From JADKIH01 sp031417395 (lineage in GTDB: Bacteria > Bacteroidota > Bacteroidia > AKYH767-A > 2013-40CM-41-45): DNA of 64,000 bases. The notes below the pieces were generated by a model that did not search any database, was not told the DNA's origin, and saw nothing but the letters and a program-made list of their open reading frames with translations. Every line of letters begins with the position of its first letter. Position 1 is the first letter of the stretch. Positions 1-8,765 of the stretch are shown piece after piece. The stretch is from positions 1 to 64,000 of the forward strand of contig JANOVM010000062.1 in assembly GCA_031417395.1 (NCBI GenBank). The letters are read 5' to 3'. Both the position numbers and the translations under genes were made by a program.

Positions 1-53
1 CAAATTAAAACAGAAAAACTATGGAAGAATTATTACCGGAAACAAACTACATT

Positions 54-133
54 TGTAAACCGGTTTCAGGACTAAAGGACAACTGTAAATCTATTACAGG
101 ATTATCTAACTAAACTGTAAACTTTTTTCAGGA
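54..133. repeat. Three degenerate ~30-bp direct repeats (possible IS21-type end)
   Basis: Three copies of TGTAAA, 7 or 8 bases, then CAGGA occur at 54-71, 84-101 and 116-133, spaced 30 and 32 bp. Multi-copy end repeats of this kind are typical of IS21-family elements, and the first 75 bases read open in frame 1 up to a TAA, which could be the tail of a transposase gene outside the window. The assignment to IS21 is inference; the repeat itself is seen directly. Confidence 0.4.
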
Positions 134-140
134 CGAGTCA

Positions 141-551
141 ACCCTTCGGCTGCGCTCAGGAACCACCCTTCGGCTGCGCTCAGGGAACGGGAACAATGCT
201 CGTACTTAGGCTTCGGCTACGCTCAGCCGAGCTTCTAGAAAACAGTTAACATTTTCACGCATATCAAGGAGAAAAAAATTCAAGAATAAACCGGAGCAAA
301 AAAATTTGCACGCATCAGATAAAATATCAAAAAGTCTGAGCTCTTGCATCAATACCAAAATCATTCTCATTTTAAGAATTATTATTCGATTACCTCCAAT
401 CAAAAAAACTCTTTCGAAGACTAACAATTAGATCAAAGCTCGGCTGAGCGAAGCCGAAGCCAAATAACGATTTGAAATGCCGGTCCCTGAGCGCAGCCGA
501 AGGGCCGCTCCAGAGTACAGTCGAAGGATGGTTCCTGAGCGTAGCCGAAGG
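141..551. repeat. Long imperfect inverted repeat built from CTTCGGCTGCGCTCAGG units
   Basis: Three units in one orientation (143-160, 167-184, 211-226) face four in the other (444-459, 487-503, the variant 510-527, 535-551). Pairs are in register around a centre near 335: 166-185 pairs perfectly with 485-504, and 209-234 pairs with 436-461 with one mismatch. The ~200-bp interior (235-435) shows no credible gene. Such GAGCGCAGCCGAAGG repeats are common between genes in Bacteroidota. The layout resembles a non-autonomous (MITE-like) element or a degenerate repeat cluster. Confidence 0.75.
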
Positions 552-747
552 ACATTAACCAGATTCGAATTATATTTATTCAAATCATAAAACCTGCCCA
601 TTCGAAGTATAACTAAAAAACTTTATTCTTCACTGATGATACGCTATGGATCACCGCCTCGCCACATTTATTTTTTCATCGACATTATAAAAAGCAACTA
701 AATAATTCAACCCACATCCTAAAAAGGAATATGGATATTTTAAAATG

Positions 748-1047
748 TTACTTAACCGAATTCCTATTATACTTATTCGACAAATCTTCTTTCGGATGAA
801 TGTTTTTTCCCTGCGTGATTCCGTTTACTTCTATCTGATGAAGGTTATTCATAGCCGGTGATACAGCATTAGGTTCATTTAAATTTTCACGCATTAACTC
901 TGCATTTCCAATGGAAGAATTTATTTCTTTTCCTGTCATCTCCGCTTTTGCCGCAGGAGCTTTTTCTTCTTTTCCTGTTTGAGCAATTGTAATAATGCAA
1001 CCAAGTACTAAAACGGCAACTAGGATTTTGTATTTAAGGTTTTTCAT
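748..1047 (-). CDS. Small exported protein of unknown function
   Basis: The 99-residue product starts with a lysine-containing n-region and a hydrophobic stretch (about residues 7-23), which looks like a signal peptide. A Cys lies at residue 17 in a weak lipobox context (VLGC), so it could be a lipoprotein. The rest is polar, Ala/Lys/Glu- and Asn-rich, with no recognisable domain. It is a single gene on the opposite strand to the nuo operon and next to repeat-rich DNA. No family is recognised. The signal peptide is the main reason to accept it as real. Confidence 0.5.
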   Translation of the reverse strand: MKNLKYKILVAVLVLGCIITIAQTGKEEKAPAAKAEMTGKEINSSIGNAELMRENLNEPNAVSPAMNNLHQIEVNGITQGKNIHPKEDLSNKYNRNSVK

Positions 1048-1082
1048 GGGTAGGTTTTGATAGGTGCAATTTTACGAAAAAT

Positions 1083-1248
1083 TTAGTACTTAGTACTTAG
1101 TAATTAGTTTTAATAGATATTCTTTATTAAACAGGGTAATTAAAATATAAATTTATGAAAATCAATATTATAGCAGTTGATTTATTATTAAAATAAAAGG
1201 GAAAATTTCACTTTAGACAAAAACTAGGTACTACGTACAAATTACTAA
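1083..1248. repeat. Imperfect inverted repeat in the nuo upstream gap
   Basis: The 1048-1416 gap contains TAGTACT repeated in tandem (1084-1104), and a roughly complementary copy of the same stretch at 1220-1248. The two arms (1083-1111 and 1220-1248) can pair imperfectly across about 110 bp of AT-rich DNA. No coding signal was seen here. The remainder of the gap holds the nuo promoter. The function is unknown; it could be a degenerate mobile repeat. Confidence 0.4.
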
Positions 1249-1369
1249 CGAAAGAAAGTACTTTGTGGACAATGCGAGTCGATTCCCTAACTTCTCTTCG
1301 ATTCTATATAATCAATCAGAGATGATATGCTGTGTGACGTAACCATGTTAATAATTCCTCAAACATCTA

Positions 1370-1400
1370 TTGGAAATTCCGCCTGAAACCTGTAGGTTTG
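1370..1400 (+). promoter_or_regulatory. Bacteroidota-type promoter of the nuo operon
   Basis: TTG at 1370-1372 is followed after exactly 20 bp by TAGGTTTG at 1393-1400, matching the -33/-7 (TTG / TAnnTTTG) consensus of the Bacteroidota primary sigma factor. The nuoA ATG is 17 bp downstream of the -7 box, giving a very short leader. Confidence 0.65.
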
Positions 1401-1416
1401 ATTTCTACCAATAATC

Positions 1417-1767
1417 ATGGGATTAGGATCATTACTATTACTTATTTTATGCGGTATAGCCTTTGCCGGAGGAGGGATCTTCGTTTCATCTCTGCTTGCA
1501 AAGCATACATTTAATTCACAGAAGGGTCAAACCTATGAATGCGGCGTTCCTACAATCGGACAATCGTGGATTCAATTCAATGTAGGATACTACCTTTTTG
1601 CATTGTTGTTTTTAATCTTCGATGTGGAATTAGTTTTCCTCTATCCCTGGGCAGTGGTTGTTAAAGAAATTGGCATGTCGGCGCTCGTAGAAATACTCAT
1701 TTTCATTTTCATATTATTTCTCGGATTTCTTTATGCACATAGAAAAGGAGCATTGAAATGGATGTAA
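1417..1767 (+). CDS. nuoA: NADH-quinone oxidoreductase subunit A
   Basis: This 116-residue protein has three predicted membrane helices (about 3-25, 60-83, 90-112). The conserved loop after helix 1 carries the YECG motif, and helix 2 holds the acidic FDVE motif typical of NuoA. It is a membrane-arm subunit next to the quinone site of complex I. It is the first gene of the operon, directly behind a good promoter, and its 3' end overlaps nuoB by 10 bp, implying translational coupling. The ATG at 1417 fits the family's usual length (about 115-140 residues). Confidence 0.95.
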   Translation: MGLGSLLLLILCGIAFAGGGIFVSSLLAKHTFNSQKGQTYECGVPTIGQSWIQFNVGYYLFALLFLIFDVELVFLYPWAVVVKEIGMSALVEILIFIFILFLGFLYAHRKGALKWM

Positions 1768-2264
1768 AAGAAGATCCTAAAACAACTTTTCCGGGTGAAA
1801 TACATCCAACTCCCGGTGGTGGAATTTTAGTAAGTAAAATCGATGATGTCATAAACTGGGCAAGGTCCAATTCACTTTGGCCGCTTGTTTTCGGTACGAG
1901 CTGTTGCGCCATTGAAATGATGAGTACAGCATCTGCTAAATACGATTGGTCACGCTTTGGTTTTGAAGTTGCCCGCGCAACGCCTCGCCAGGCCGATGTT
2001 ATTATCATTGCAGGAACAATAGTAAATAAAATGGCGCCCGTCTTAAAACGACTTTACGACCAAATGCCAAATCCGAAATACGTTATTGCTATGGGTGCCT
2101 GTGCAACATCGGGTGGTCCGTTCTTCTACAATACCTATTCTGTTGTAAAAGGCGCCGATCATGTCATTCCCGTTGATGTTTACGTTGCCGGTTGTCCTCC
2201 AAGACCGGAAGCATTGTTGCATGCACTTATTACGTTGCAGGAAAAAGTTAAGGCAGGAGGGTAG
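1758..2264 (+). CDS. nuoB: NADH-quinone oxidoreductase subunit B (N2 cluster subunit)
   Basis: NuoB holds the terminal 4Fe-4S cluster N2, which passes electrons to quinone. The expected ligands are visible: adjacent Cys49-Cys50 (GTSCC), Cys115 (GACA) and Cys146 (AGCPPRPE). The length of 168 residues is normal. It overlaps nuoA and is separated from nuoC by an unusual 65-bp spacer made of 8-bp repeats. The protein is cytoplasmic and peripheral, docked on NuoD/NuoH. No irregularity is seen in the conserved core. Confidence 0.97.
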   Translation: MDVKEDPKTTFPGEIHPTPGGGILVSKIDDVINWARSNSLWPLVFGTSCCAIEMMSTASAKYDWSRFGFEVARATPRQADVIIIAGTIVNKMAPVLKRLYDQMPNPKYVIAMGACATSGGPFFYNTYSVVKGADHVIPVDVYVAGCPPRPEALLHALITLQEKVKAGG

Positions 2265-2266
2265 GT

Positions 2267-2322
2267 AATTTGAGAATTTGAGAATTTGAAAATGAATTCT
2301 CAAATTTTCAAATTTTCAAATT
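2267..2322. repeat. Octamer repeats forming a hairpin between nuoB and nuoC
   Basis: Three 8-bp units (AATTTGAG, AATTTGAG, AATTTGAA; 2267-2290) are followed by an 8-bp centre and three complementary units (CTCAAATT, TTCAAATT, TTCAAATT; 2299-2322), all in one 8-bp register. The transcript can form a long imperfect hairpin just before the nuoC start. It may modulate RNA stability or be a neutral octamer repeat; there is no T-tract, so it is not a typical terminator. Confidence 0.8.
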
Positions 2323-2329
2323 AAAATAA

Positions 2330-2776
2330 ATGTTAAAAGAAGTAATACAAGAATCCCTACCCAACGCTGTCTTCGAAGAAGGAGGACAATGGCTGAATTT
2401 AATTGTTGAAAATGCTGACTGGTTTAAAGTCGCTGAACAGTTAAAATCAAGTAAAGAATTTTTATTTGATTATCTTTTTTGTGTTTCCTGTGTCGATTGG
2501 AAAACACATTTGACAATGGTGTATCATTTAGAATCGTTGCAGTTCAATCAGATTCTTGTTGTTAAAGTAAAAATTGCTGATAGAAATAATCCAGCAATCG
2601 ATTCTGTTTCTTCATTATGGAGGACGGCAGAATTACACGAGCGAGAAGCGTATGATCTTTTTGGTGTTCGATTTAATAATCATCCTGATTTGCGTCGTTT
2701 ATTCCTAACGGAAGATTGGGCAGGATGGCCACTGCGGAAGGATTACGAAGATGCAGTAAATATGATTAAGCTTTAA
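2330..2776 (+). CDS. nuoC: NADH-quinone oxidoreductase subunit C
   Basis: NuoC (complex I 30-kDa subunit) is a peripheral subunit supporting NuoB and NuoD. The C-terminal signature is clear: an ERE motif (HEREAYDLFG), then the HPDLRRL and W-x-G-WPLRKDY segments. At 148 residues it is a short stand-alone NuoC, not fused to NuoD as in E. coli. ATG at 2330 follows the octamer hairpin. It is followed after 11 bp by an unrelated-looking small gene rather than nuoD. Confidence 0.95.
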   Translation: MLKEVIQESLPNAVFEEGGQWLNLIVENADWFKVAEQLKSSKEFLFDYLFCVSCVDWKTHLTMVYHLESLQFNQILVVKVKIADRNNPAIDSVSSLWRTAELHEREAYDLFGVRFNNHPDLRRLFLTEDWAGWPLRKDYEDAVNMIKL

Positions 2777-2787
2777 TATTATACTAT

Positions 2788-2985
2788 ATGTATAGACTGG
2801 ACCGTTCTGCTTTTAAAATTAATACTTCCAGTGAAGCGGAAAATAATCGTGCTTACTGGCTTAGGAAAACACCGGATGAACGTTTAGCAGCAGCCTGGTA
2901 TCTTATAGCCAGTGCATGGAATCTGGATTACAACAATCCACCTCGACTTGATAGATCTGTTTTTTCAATGAGAAAAAATAGTTAA
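2788..2985 (+). CDS. Small conserved protein inserted between nuoC and nuoD
   Basis: This 65-residue soluble protein has a short LDRSAFK motif near the N-terminus, a central W-L-x-K-T-P-D-E-R-L segment, and ends with an NPPRLDRSVFSMRK-type motif echoing the N-terminus. Such small proteins recur in Bacteroidota and Chlorobi; from memory they often lie beside a nucleotidyltransferase gene (as in putative toxin-antitoxin pairs), but no such partner is present here. It starts 11 bp after nuoC and is followed by 223 bp of AT-rich non-coding DNA. It is probably an orphan of an accessory module inserted in the operon; no complex I role is known. Confidence 0.7.
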   Translation: MYRLDRSAFKINTSSEAENNRAYWLRKTPDERLAAAWYLIASAWNLDYNNPPRLDRSVFSMRKNS

Positions 2986-3208
2986 TAATTTCAAGCAAAA
3001 TTTCTAAAAAATAAATTGTTTAAGAAATACGTAAAGCTTATGAAGTATTCTGAGTTATTTATTGCTTAAGAAATTCACAATCAAAAATATGTTGTTTAAT
3101 GATTTGAAATTCAGCTACTATAGACGTTTATATTTTTACCAATTTTTCTGTTTTTTCTCCATTTTTATTTAATTCTTTAATGTATTTTGCGACAAAGAAT
3201 AAAGAAAT

Positions 3209-4321
3209 TTGGAAACTGTCGGCCAAACCGATACAGGCGATCTCATCATTAATGTAGGGCCACAACATCCGTCTACACACGGAGTTTTACATTTGCTCAT
3301 TACGTTGAATGGAGAGATCGTAAAAAAAGTAGAACCGCATCTCGGTTACATACACCGCAGTATAGAAAAGATGTGCGAGAGCCTAACCTATAGGCAGTTT
3401 ATATACGTCACTTCTCGTATGGATTACCTCTCTTCACACATTAACAATCACGGTTGTGCTTTAGTGGTCGAACAAGGTATGCAGATTGAAGTACCGCCTC
3501 GTGCTCAATACATAAGAGTAATACTCGATGAACTTACCCGACTTGCTTCTCATCAACTTTGGTGGGGTGCAATGGCAATGGACGTTGGAGCAATTACACC
3601 ATTCTTTCATGCTTTCAGAGAGCGCGAAATGATTAATGATATCATGGAAGAAACCTGCGGGGCCAGACTAACAATGAATTTTATGGTGCCCGGCGGTGTG
3701 GCTTTTGATTTGCACCCCAATTTTATCAGAAAGACAAAAGAATTTCTTGCTTTTTTTGAAAGTAAACTTCCTGAATATGATGAAATGGTAACAGGCAATA
3801 TTATTTTCAGAGGCAGAATGGAAGGAGTAGGAATATTATCTAAAGAGGATGCTATTTCTTATGGTACGAGCGGTCCGGTAGCAAGAGCTTCGGGAGTTTC
3901 TTGTGACATTAGAAAGCATCATCCTTACGATATTTATTCTCAACTAAATTTTAAAGAAGCAATAGAGACTGCCGGCGATTGCATGGCCAGATATAAAGTG
4001 AGAATGGAGGAGATGAGACAAACGGTTTTAATTCTTAATCAGCTTCTCGACAATATTCCCGAAGGAGAATTCCAGGCTAAAACAAAAGCTGTACTTAAAC
4101 TACCTAAGGGAGAATTTTATTCACGCGTTGAAACAGCACGTGGCGACTTCGGTGTATATGTGATAAGCGAAGGCGGCACAACTCCTTACCGTATTAAATT
4201 CCGTTCACCGGGATTTTCAAATTTATCTGCTCTCGACCACATGGTTAGAGGGTATAAAATTGGTGATCTTGTAGCCATAATGGGTTCGTTAGATCTTGTA
4301 ATTCCCGATATTGACCGATAA
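3209..4321 (+). CDS. nuoD: NADH-quinone oxidoreductase subunit D
   Basis: NuoD (49-kDa subunit, related to NiFe-hydrogenase large subunits) forms the quinone-binding site with NuoB. The N-terminal NVGPQHPSTHGVL motif, the HRSIEKM and SSHINN segments and the C-terminal IMGSLDLVIPDIDR ending are all typical. The start is a TTG at 3209; no ATG lies between the upstream stop and the conserved core, so TTG is the only reasonable choice. The 223-bp AT-rich gap upstream is unusual for a nuo operon. The stop codon directly abuts the nuoH ATG, leaving no room for nuoEFG. Confidence 0.97.
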   Translation: METVGQTDTGDLIINVGPQHPSTHGVLHLLITLNGEIVKKVEPHLGYIHRSIEKMCESLTYRQFIYVTSRMDYLSSHINNHGCALVVEQGMQIEVPPRAQYIRVILDELTRLASHQLWWGAMAMDVGAITPFFHAFREREMINDIMEETCGARLTMNFMVPGGVAFDLHPNFIRKTKEFLAFFESKLPEYDEMVTGNIIFRGRMEGVGILSKEDAISYGTSGPVARASGVSCDIRKHHPYDIYSQLNFKEAIETAGDCMARYKVRMEEMRQTVLILNQLLDNIPEGEFQAKTKAVLKLPKGEFYSRVETARGDFGVYVISEGGTTPYRIKFRSPGFSNLSALDHMVRGYKIGDLVAIMGSLDLVIPDIDR

Positions 4322-5398
4322 ATGCTGAGCCTCGAAAATATAACTTCTTCTACACAAAATTATTTGAGCGCAAATTTTTCTCCAACACTTGTGCTCCTGA
4401 CCGAATTTGTCATTGTAGGAATTGCTGTATTATCCTTATTTGCTTTCCTTGGACTCGTTCTGGTTTTTATGGAAAGAAAGGTGTCAGCATACATGCAAAT
4501 TCGTTTAGGTCCTAACCGCGTCGGTTTCCGTGGAACGGCGCAAACACTTGCCGATACAATAAAACTGGTAGTAAAAGAAGGACTAGTTCCTGATGGTGCA
4601 GATAAATTTCTTTTTAACCTTGCGCCTTTTGTTGTTATGATTGGTGCAATGCTTTTAATGGCGCCCATTCCTTTTGCACGAAACTTTCAAATCTGGGATC
4701 TGAATATCGGTGTACTTTATATAACGGCCGTTTCATCCATTTCTGTAATTGGTATTTTGATTGCGGGCTGGTCAAGCAATAATAAATATTCATTGCTGGG
4801 CGCTATGCGCAGCGGAGCGCAAATAGTTAGCTATGAATTATCGGCCGGTCTTGCCATCCTTTGTATAATAGTGCTTTCAGGAAGTTTGCAAATCTCTGAT
4901 ATTATTGCAAGTCAGGAAAACGGCTGGTGGATTTTTAAAGGACATCTTCCTGCAATAATTTCATTTGTAATCTTTATCATTGCAGTAACAGCTGAAACAA
5001 ACAGAGCACCCTTTGATATGGCAGAAGCAGAATCAGAACTTACAGCCGGTTTCCATACGGAATACTCGGGAATGAGATTCGCTTTATTCTTCCTCGCTGA
5101 ATACGTAAATATATTCATCGTTTGCGGTATTGGTGCCACACTGTATTTAGGGGGATGGATGCCATTCCACATTGGCGGCTGGCAGGCTTTTAATGGAATC
5201 ATGGATTACATTCCTTCTTCCATATGGTTTATGGGAAAAACATTTTTTCTCATCTTCGTCATCATGTGGTTTCGGTGGACATTTCCGCGTCTGCGTGTAG
5301 ATCAATTGCTTAATCTTGAATGGAAATATCTTTTGCCAATAAGTATGTTTAATTTGTTACTGACAACGTTGATTGCTATAATGGGATGGTACTTTTGA
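4322..5398 (+). CDS. nuoH: NADH-quinone oxidoreductase subunit H
   Basis: NuoH (ND1 homologue) is the membrane subunit that completes the quinone chamber. About eight to nine membrane helices are predicted over 358 residues. The conserved ERK motif (VFMERKVSAYMQIRLGPNRVG), the ETNRAPFD loop and the EAESEL acidic stretch are all present. Its ATG follows the nuoD stop without a gap, so the two are likely translationally coupled. It follows nuoD directly in place of nuoE, which indicates an 11-subunit gene set. A 97-bp spacer precedes nuoI. Confidence 0.97.
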   Translation: MLSLENITSSTQNYLSANFSPTLVLLTEFVIVGIAVLSLFAFLGLVLVFMERKVSAYMQIRLGPNRVGFRGTAQTLADTIKLVVKEGLVPDGADKFLFNLAPFVVMIGAMLLMAPIPFARNFQIWDLNIGVLYITAVSSISVIGILIAGWSSNNKYSLLGAMRSGAQIVSYELSAGLAILCIIVLSGSLQISDIIASQENGWWIFKGHLPAIISFVIFIIAVTAETNRAPFDMAEAESELTAGFHTEYSGMRFALFFLAEYVNIFIVCGIGATLYLGGWMPFHIGGWQAFNGIMDYIPSSIWFMGKTFFLIFVIMWFRWTFPRLRVDQLLNLEWKYLLPISMFNLLLTTLIAIMGWYF

Positions 5399-5495
5399 TC
5401 AGGATTAGAGGATTAAAGGATGATTATGATTACTTATAAGCAAATGATAAAGTATAAATTGAGTATTTTAAATAGTATATAATGATCGCAGTTAA

Positions 5496-5975
5496 ATGAG
5501 TTTTCTTTCTACATACTTTTCAGATATATACAAGGGTGTTGCATCCTTGCTAAAGGGTATGCGACGTACGGGTTATTATTTTACGCACCACAAAGAGATC
5601 ATTACGCAAAACTATCCGGAGAATAGGGATACCATGAATCTTCCTGAACGATTCAAAGGGGAGGTAGTAATGCCGCATACGGATGCTAACGAACACCGCT
5701 GCACAGGTTGTACGGCTTGTGAATTGGCTTGTCCGAACGGCACCATTAAGATCATTACAAAATTTGAGGTTACGCCTGAAGGAAAAAAGAAGAAGGCCCT
5801 GGATACATTTATTTATCATCTCGAATTATGTACCATGTGTAATCTTTGCATTCAAGCTTGTCCGACCGATGCCATTAAAATGGCCCAAACATTTGAACAC
5901 AGTGTATTCGACCGTTCAAAGTTGACAAAGAAATTAAATGTAGAAGGGTCTAAATTGATGGAGGGCGTGGAATGA
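5496..5975 (+). CDS. nuoI: NADH-quinone oxidoreductase subunit I
   Basis: NuoI carries the two 4Fe-4S clusters N6a and N6b that feed cluster N2. Two CxxCxxCxxxCP motifs are seen: Cys69/72/75/79 and Cys112/115/118/122. The N-terminal ~55 residues form the amphipathic membrane-docking part. Length (159 aa) is within the family range. The stop overlaps the nuoJ start by 4 bp (ATGA), a tight coupling that continues through nuoK. Confidence 0.97.
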   Translation: MSFLSTYFSDIYKGVASLLKGMRRTGYYFTHHKEIITQNYPENRDTMNLPERFKGEVVMPHTDANEHRCTGCTACELACPNGTIKIITKFEVTPEGKKKKALDTFIYHLELCTMCNLCIQACPTDAIKMAQTFEHSVFDRSKLTKKLNVEGSKLMEGVE

Positions 5976-6487
5976 CAGCAAATGTGATTGCCTTTTATTT
6001 TATTTCAGCCATAATTCTCGGAGGCGGATTGCTGGCCGTTACTTCACGAATGGTATTTCGCAGCGCAATATGGCTGCTTTTTTCTCTTACAGGAATTGCA
6101 GCATTATATTTCTGGATGGATTTAAATTTCCTTGCTGCAGTTCAAATTATTGTTTACATGGGAGGAATCGTTGTGCTTATTATATTTTCTATTTTCCTTA
6201 CCGAGCACTCCGGGGATAATCTACCTCCTGCTTTGCTATGGAGAAAAGCGCTTAGTGCATTATTGGCATTAGTTGGTTTCGCACTGGTGTCTTTTATGAT
6301 ATTAAATAATGGTTTTACTATTTCCTCAGAGATTCTGAATATAGATATTGCCAATATCGGTCGTAAAATGCTTAATACCGGTGACGGTGGCTTTGCTTTA
6401 CCCTTTGAAGCGGTTAGTATTTTATTACTTGCAGCAATGGTCGGCTGCATTGCCATTGCACTGAAAAAAAATCCGGAAAAATCATGA
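5972..6487 (+). CDS. nuoJ: NADH-quinone oxidoreductase subunit J
   Basis: NuoJ (ND6 homologue) is a membrane-arm subunit with five predicted helices in 171 residues. The conserved helix-3 stretch with the flexible pi-bulge region (VQIIVYMGGIVVLIIF) is visible at about residues 57-72. It overlaps nuoI by 4 bp and nuoK by 4 bp. The gene order I-J-K-L-M-N is the standard one. No insertion or truncation is seen. Confidence 0.95.
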   Translation: MTANVIAFYFISAIILGGGLLAVTSRMVFRSAIWLLFSLTGIAALYFWMDLNFLAAVQIIVYMGGIVVLIIFSIFLTEHSGDNLPPALLWRKALSALLALVGFALVSFMILNNGFTISSEILNIDIANIGRKMLNTGDGGFALPFEAVSILLLAAMVGCIAIALKKNPEKS

Positions 6488-6795
6488 GCGTTCCAATTTC
6501 TCATTTCCTGATTGTCAGTACAGCGCTGTTTTTCATTGGTGCTTACGGCTTCTTCACGAGGCGGAATATGATAACCATGCTTATGTCAATAGAATTAATA
6601 CTGAACAGTGTCAATATTAATTTTGTTGTATTCAATAAATATCTCTATCCGGAAAAAGCTGACGGTTTATTCTTCAGCTTATTTGTCATTGCCATTGCAG
6701 CTGCAGAAGCTGCCATGGCAATTGCCATTATTATTCACCTCTACCGTTCGTATCGTTCCATTGATGTGGAAGATGCAGATCAAATGAAATATTAA
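6484..6795 (+). CDS. nuoK: NADH-quinone oxidoreductase subunit K
   Basis: NuoK (ND4L homologue) has three membrane helices over 103 residues. The two membrane glutamates needed for proton transfer in the family are visible, one in MLMSIELILNSVNINF and one in the AAAEAAMAIAI helix. It overlaps nuoJ by 4 bp and is followed after 16 bp by nuoL. Length and motif order are typical. Confidence 0.96.
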   Translation: MSVPISHFLIVSTALFFIGAYGFFTRRNMITMLMSIELILNSVNINFVVFNKYLYPEKADGLFFSLFVIAIAAAEAAMAIAIIIHLYRSYRSIDVEDADQMKY

Positions 6796-6811
6796 TACCA
6801 AAACATATCGC

Positions 6812-8758
6812 TTGAATCCATTATACCCGATATTAGTTTTACTGCTGCCTTTTGCCAGTTTCTTATTTCTTGGACTTGGCGGCAGGAAACGTTTTGCATC
6901 CTTTGCAGGAATAATAGCCACTAGCGCTTTATTTGTTTCTGCACTATTATCATTGACCATTGCTTATGAGTATTTTTTTGTAAGCGGATTTGTCGATGGC
7001 CATTTTACTACACGTATTCCATTCGAAGTGGAGTGGATGCGATTCACTCCGGAATTGAGTATTCATATGGGTATACTCATCGATCCCATCTCTGTAATGA
7101 TGCTTGTAGTAGTAACCCTGATATCTTTCATGGTTCATTTATACAGTATTTCGTATATGAAAGGGGAGGAGAGGACTACAACCTATTTTTCTTTTTTGTC
7201 GCTTTTTACATTTTCCATGCTGGGACTTGTTATAGCAACAAATATATTTCAGACCTATATATTTTGGGAGCTCGTGGGTGTAAGCAGTTTTCTGCTCATA
7301 GGATTTTACTACGATAAACCATCGGCTGTAGCTGCTTCGAAAAAAGCATTTATAGTAACCCGCTTTGCTGATTTAGGATTTCTGGCCGGCATATTAGTAT
7401 TATCATATTATTCAGAAACGCTCGATTTCAATACACTCATAGCGCGTTATACCGATCCCGGCTCCCAACAACTTCAGGCTGCCTTAAGCTCATCCTTTAT
7501 GGGTATATCCGCTTTGACGTGGGGACTGGTACTCGTTTTTATTGGTGGAGCAGGTAAATCGGCCATGTTTCCATTGCATATATGGCTTCCGGATGCTATG
7601 GAAGGTCCTACGCCTGTTTCCGCTCTCATTCATGCTGCTACCATGGTTGTAGCAGGTGTTTATCTTGTTGCGCGTCTATTCCCCGTTTATGCAATATCCT
7701 GTCCGGCAGCTCTCGACGTTGTAGCAGTTGTAGGAATTATTTCTTCGGCTTTTGCGGCCATAATTGCCTGTACACAAACAGACATTAAACGTATTCTGGC
7801 ATTTTCAACAATGTCTCAGATTGGTTTTATGATGTTTGCTTTAGGTGTTTCAGGATACGGTGGCGAAAACGGACTTGGCTATACAGCGTCAATGTTTCAT
7901 TTATTTACCCATGCTTTTTTCAAAGCGCTTTTATTCCTCGGAGCAGGAGTCGTTATTCATTACATACACAGCAATGAAATTTCCGATATGGGAGGATTGA
8001 GAAAGAAATTAAAAGTTACCCATTGGACATTTTTAATTGCCTGTCTGGCTATTTCGGGAATTCCTCCATTCTCCGGATTTTTCAGTAAAGAAGAAATATT
8101 GTTGGCGGCATTTCATTCCAATAAAATAATTTTCTGGATTGCTGTATTCACTTCGGGACTTACAACGTTTTATATGTTCCGTTTATTCTTTTATGTTTTT
8201 TATCGTAAAGAAGAAAATCATTCACACGGTCATTCACACGGTCACGAAGGAAGTGTAGGAATGTTGCTTCCTCTGGTTCTGCTTTCGATAGGTGCTATTG
8301 CAGCCGGATTTATTCCATTTGGTAAATTTATCAGTTCAGATCTTTCTCCGCTTGAATCGCATGTTGATTTATCGTTTTCAGCATTGCCGGTTGGATTATC
8401 TTTAGCCGGTATTTTACTCTCCTATTTCTTCTTCAAAAAAGAAAATCCTGCAGCGATTAGATGTTCAGAGCAATTGGGCGGCTTTTTCAGAGCAGCCAAA
8501 CAGAAATTTTATATAGATGAAATTTATCTTTTTATAACTAAAAAAATAATTTTCCGTCTTATTGCTGTACCTGCAGCGTGGATCGATAAAAATATTGTTG
8601 ATGCATTTATGAATTTACTTGCAAGGATAACGGAATTGTTTTCAATTACCACAGCCGGATATCAATCGGGTAAACTTCAGTCTTATGCTGCCTGGATGTT
8701 GGGTGGTGTTCTTGCCTTGTTTCTTCTTATGATATACATGTTCCAAACCGCAATTTGA
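6812..8758 (+). CDS. nuoL: NADH-quinone oxidoreductase subunit L (proton-pumping)
   Basis: NuoL (ND5 homologue) is the distal antiporter-like proton-pumping subunit, with a long lateral helix at the C-terminus. The 648-residue product has many helices, the FFWELVGVSSFLLIGF segment with the key Glu, the GKSAMFPLHIWLPDAMEGPTPVSALIHAATMV core, and a His-rich loop (HSHGHSHGHE, about residues 470-480). The start is TTG at 6812, 16 bp after nuoK; the N-terminus it gives (MNPLYPILVLLLPF) is typical, and no nearby ATG fits better. Confidence 0.96.
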   Translation: MNPLYPILVLLLPFASFLFLGLGGRKRFASFAGIIATSALFVSALLSLTIAYEYFFVSGFVDGHFTTRIPFEVEWMRFTPELSIHMGILIDPISVMMLVVVTLISFMVHLYSISYMKGEERTTTYFSFLSLFTFSMLGLVIATNIFQTYIFWELVGVSSFLLIGFYYDKPSAVAASKKAFIVTRFADLGFLAGILVLSYYSETLDFNTLIARYTDPGSQQLQAALSSSFMGISALTWGLVLVFIGGAGKSAMFPLHIWLPDAMEGPTPVSALIHAATMVVAGVYLVARLFPVYAISCPAALDVVAVVGIISSAFAAIIACTQTDIKRILAFSTMSQIGFMMFALGVSGYGGENGLGYTASMFHLFTHAFFKALLFLGAGVVIHYIHSNEISDMGGLRKKLKVTHWTFLIACLAISGIPPFSGFFSKEEILLAAFHSNKIIFWIAVFTSGLTTFYMFRLFFYVFYRKEENHSHGHSHGHEGSVGMLLPLVLLSIGAIAAGFIPFGKFISSDLSPLESHVDLSFSALPVGLSLAGILLSYFFFKKENPAAIRCSEQLGGFFRAAKQKFYIDEIYLFITKKIIFRLIAVPAAWIDKNIVDAFMNLLARITELFSITTAGYQSGKLQSYAAWMLGGVLALFLLMIYMFQTAI

Positions 8759-8765
8759 TTTTCGT

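Noticed and set aside
1..75. Partial transposase gene at the left edge
   Set aside because: The open frame is only ~24 codons and could be translation of the end repeat itself; not enough to call a gene.
206..427. Reverse-strand 73-codon frame inside the inverted repeat
   Set aside because: It lies in repeat DNA, has no signal or domain pattern, and is interrupted by palindromic arms; it is probably chance.
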